Positions 63,467 through 64,000 of a stretch of DNA of 64,000 bases are shown piece by piece (position 1 is the first letter of the stretch; every line of letters begins with the position of its first letter). The notes under the pieces are model-generated. The model searched no databases and had not been told where the DNA came from. It saw only the letters and a list, made by a program, of their open reading frames with translations. Both the position numbers and the translations under genes were made by a program. The stretch lies in contig CP003179.1 of NCBI GenBank assembly GCA_000237975.1, positions 434,001 through 498,000 of the forward strand, given 5' to 3'. The stretch comes from Sulfobacillus acidophilus DSM 10332 (GTDB lineage: Bacteria; Bacillota; Sulfobacillia; Sulfobacillales; Sulfobacillaceae).

Positions 63467-64000
63467 TCACCCCCCAAGAGCGCGCCGCTCGGCGCGCCGA
63501 CATTGCGCAGTGTTGCCGTCAGTTGGTATTGACACAAACCGCGGTCCAGCTGTGCGAAAAGGCCACCCCTCGTCAAGAAGAATTTCTGCTCCAAGTTCTG
63601 CGCGCGGAACTGGTCCAACGAGACCACAATCGCCGGGCGCGCTTGCTGGCCCGAGCAGGGTTTCCGGCCTACAAAACTCTCGAGGGCTTTGACCGGCAGG
63701 GCGTCCAGCTTCCCCGGACGCTGTCATGGGCGGATCTCGAGCAGGGCGATTTTATTCGCGACCATCGGAACCTGGTCCTCTATGGACCCGTCGGGACCGG
63801 GAAAACCCATTGCGGGGTCGCGTTAGGGTATGCCGCTTGCGAACGCGGGTTGACGGTGCGCTTTTTTACCGTCACCGACTTGGTGATGCGGCTAAGTGAG
63901 GCGAAACGGGCCGGAACTGTCGAACGCCTACTCCAGGATATCCAGCGGGCCGATTTGTTAATTTTAGACGAATGGGGCTATGTCCCGCTCGACCACGACG
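63463..64000 (+). CDS. istB: IS21 element 2 helper ATPase IstB, partial at window end
   Basis: TTG 63463 with GGAGGTG 7 bases upstream. Visible 179 residues with Walker A GPVGTGKTHCGVALG and Walker B LLILDEWGYVP, closely like IstB of element 1. No lesions in the visible part; the gene runs off the window. Confidence 0.88.
   Translation, partial: MITPQERAARRADIAQCCRQLVLTQTAVQLCEKATPRQEEFLLQVLRAELVQRDHNRRARLLARAGFPAYKTLEGFDRQGVQLPRTLSWADLEQGDFIRDHRNLVLYGPVGTGKTHCGVALGYAACERGLTVRFFTVTDLVMRLSEAKRAGTVERLLQDIQRADLLILDEWGYVPLDHD

Larger units (their letters stand above)
58639..64000 (+). mobile_element. IS21-family element 2, decayed, carrying RIT element 2
   Basis: Left end TGTATATCGTCAAATAGAAA at 58639. 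Terminal repeats at 58663, 58685 and 58709 have the same 22/24 spacing as IS21 element 1 but a different core (CAGCA for GGCCA). istA is frameshifted, has an internal deletion and is split by RIT element 2; istB continues past the window edge. The right end is not visible. Confidence 0.8.

Noticed and set aside
1-64000. tRNA, rRNA or riboswitch
   Set aside because: I found no clover-leaf with conserved TTCGA loop, no rRNA segment and no known riboswitch core by eye; a covariance-model search would be decisive.

Overview
The window looks like chromosome from a moderately GC-rich member of the Bacillota. Shine-Dalgarno sites are strong (AAGGAGG, GGGAGG), GTG and TTG starts are common, and the regulators belong to the GntR, TetR, ArsR and OmpR families. 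A Sulfobacillus-like acidophile is my best guess, from gene content and style only; no rRNA or tRNA is present to confirm it.

Left part (1-14 kb), intact metabolic and transport operons: (a) the end of an NCS1 nucleobase permease, then two DUF917/S-Me-THD proteins flanking a hydantoinase/oxoprolinase, all overlapping; (b) an SLC13-type permease, a histidine kinase and an OmpR-type regulator leading into kdpFABC, with two extra tiny membrane ORFs, one before kdpF and one after kdpC.

Middle part (14-43 kb), a patchwork of single genes and decayed ones. Intact or probably intact: a LysE exporter, lipoproteins, a GNAT, a TetR-MFS pair, an Asp-box lipoprotein, an 883-residue beta-helix protein, a GntR/EamA divergent pair with a perfect palindromic operator, a class IV aminotransferase, an ArsR regulator, two MFS exporters and an ABM-family protein. 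Decayed: P450, L-2-hydroxyglutarate oxidase, a GNAT, an alpha/beta hydrolase, PAS-HD and CBS proteins, a KAS III fragment, and a bacteriocin-like locus whose C39-peptidase ABC exporter is frameshifted and truncated.

Right part (42.6-64 kb), an insertion-sequence graveyard with nested elements: IS1634-like, a serine resolvase, IS66 remnants in inverted orientation, two IS256-type copies, two IS21-type copies, and two 'recombinase in trio' (RIT) elements. The first RIT (47978-52860) lies between inverted IS66 fragments, and its third recombinase is split by an IS256 copy with a 9-bp target duplication. The second RIT (59214-62677) lies inside the istA gene of an IS21 element, which itself interrupts a fliG-like gene already split by another IS21 (5-bp target duplication). 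Both RITs share a precise end architecture of three copies of an 11-bp site with fixed spacing at every end. This is the most striking signal in the window. A small AT-richer island (43.9-45.4 kb) holds unrecognised genes and a zinc-ribbon protein.
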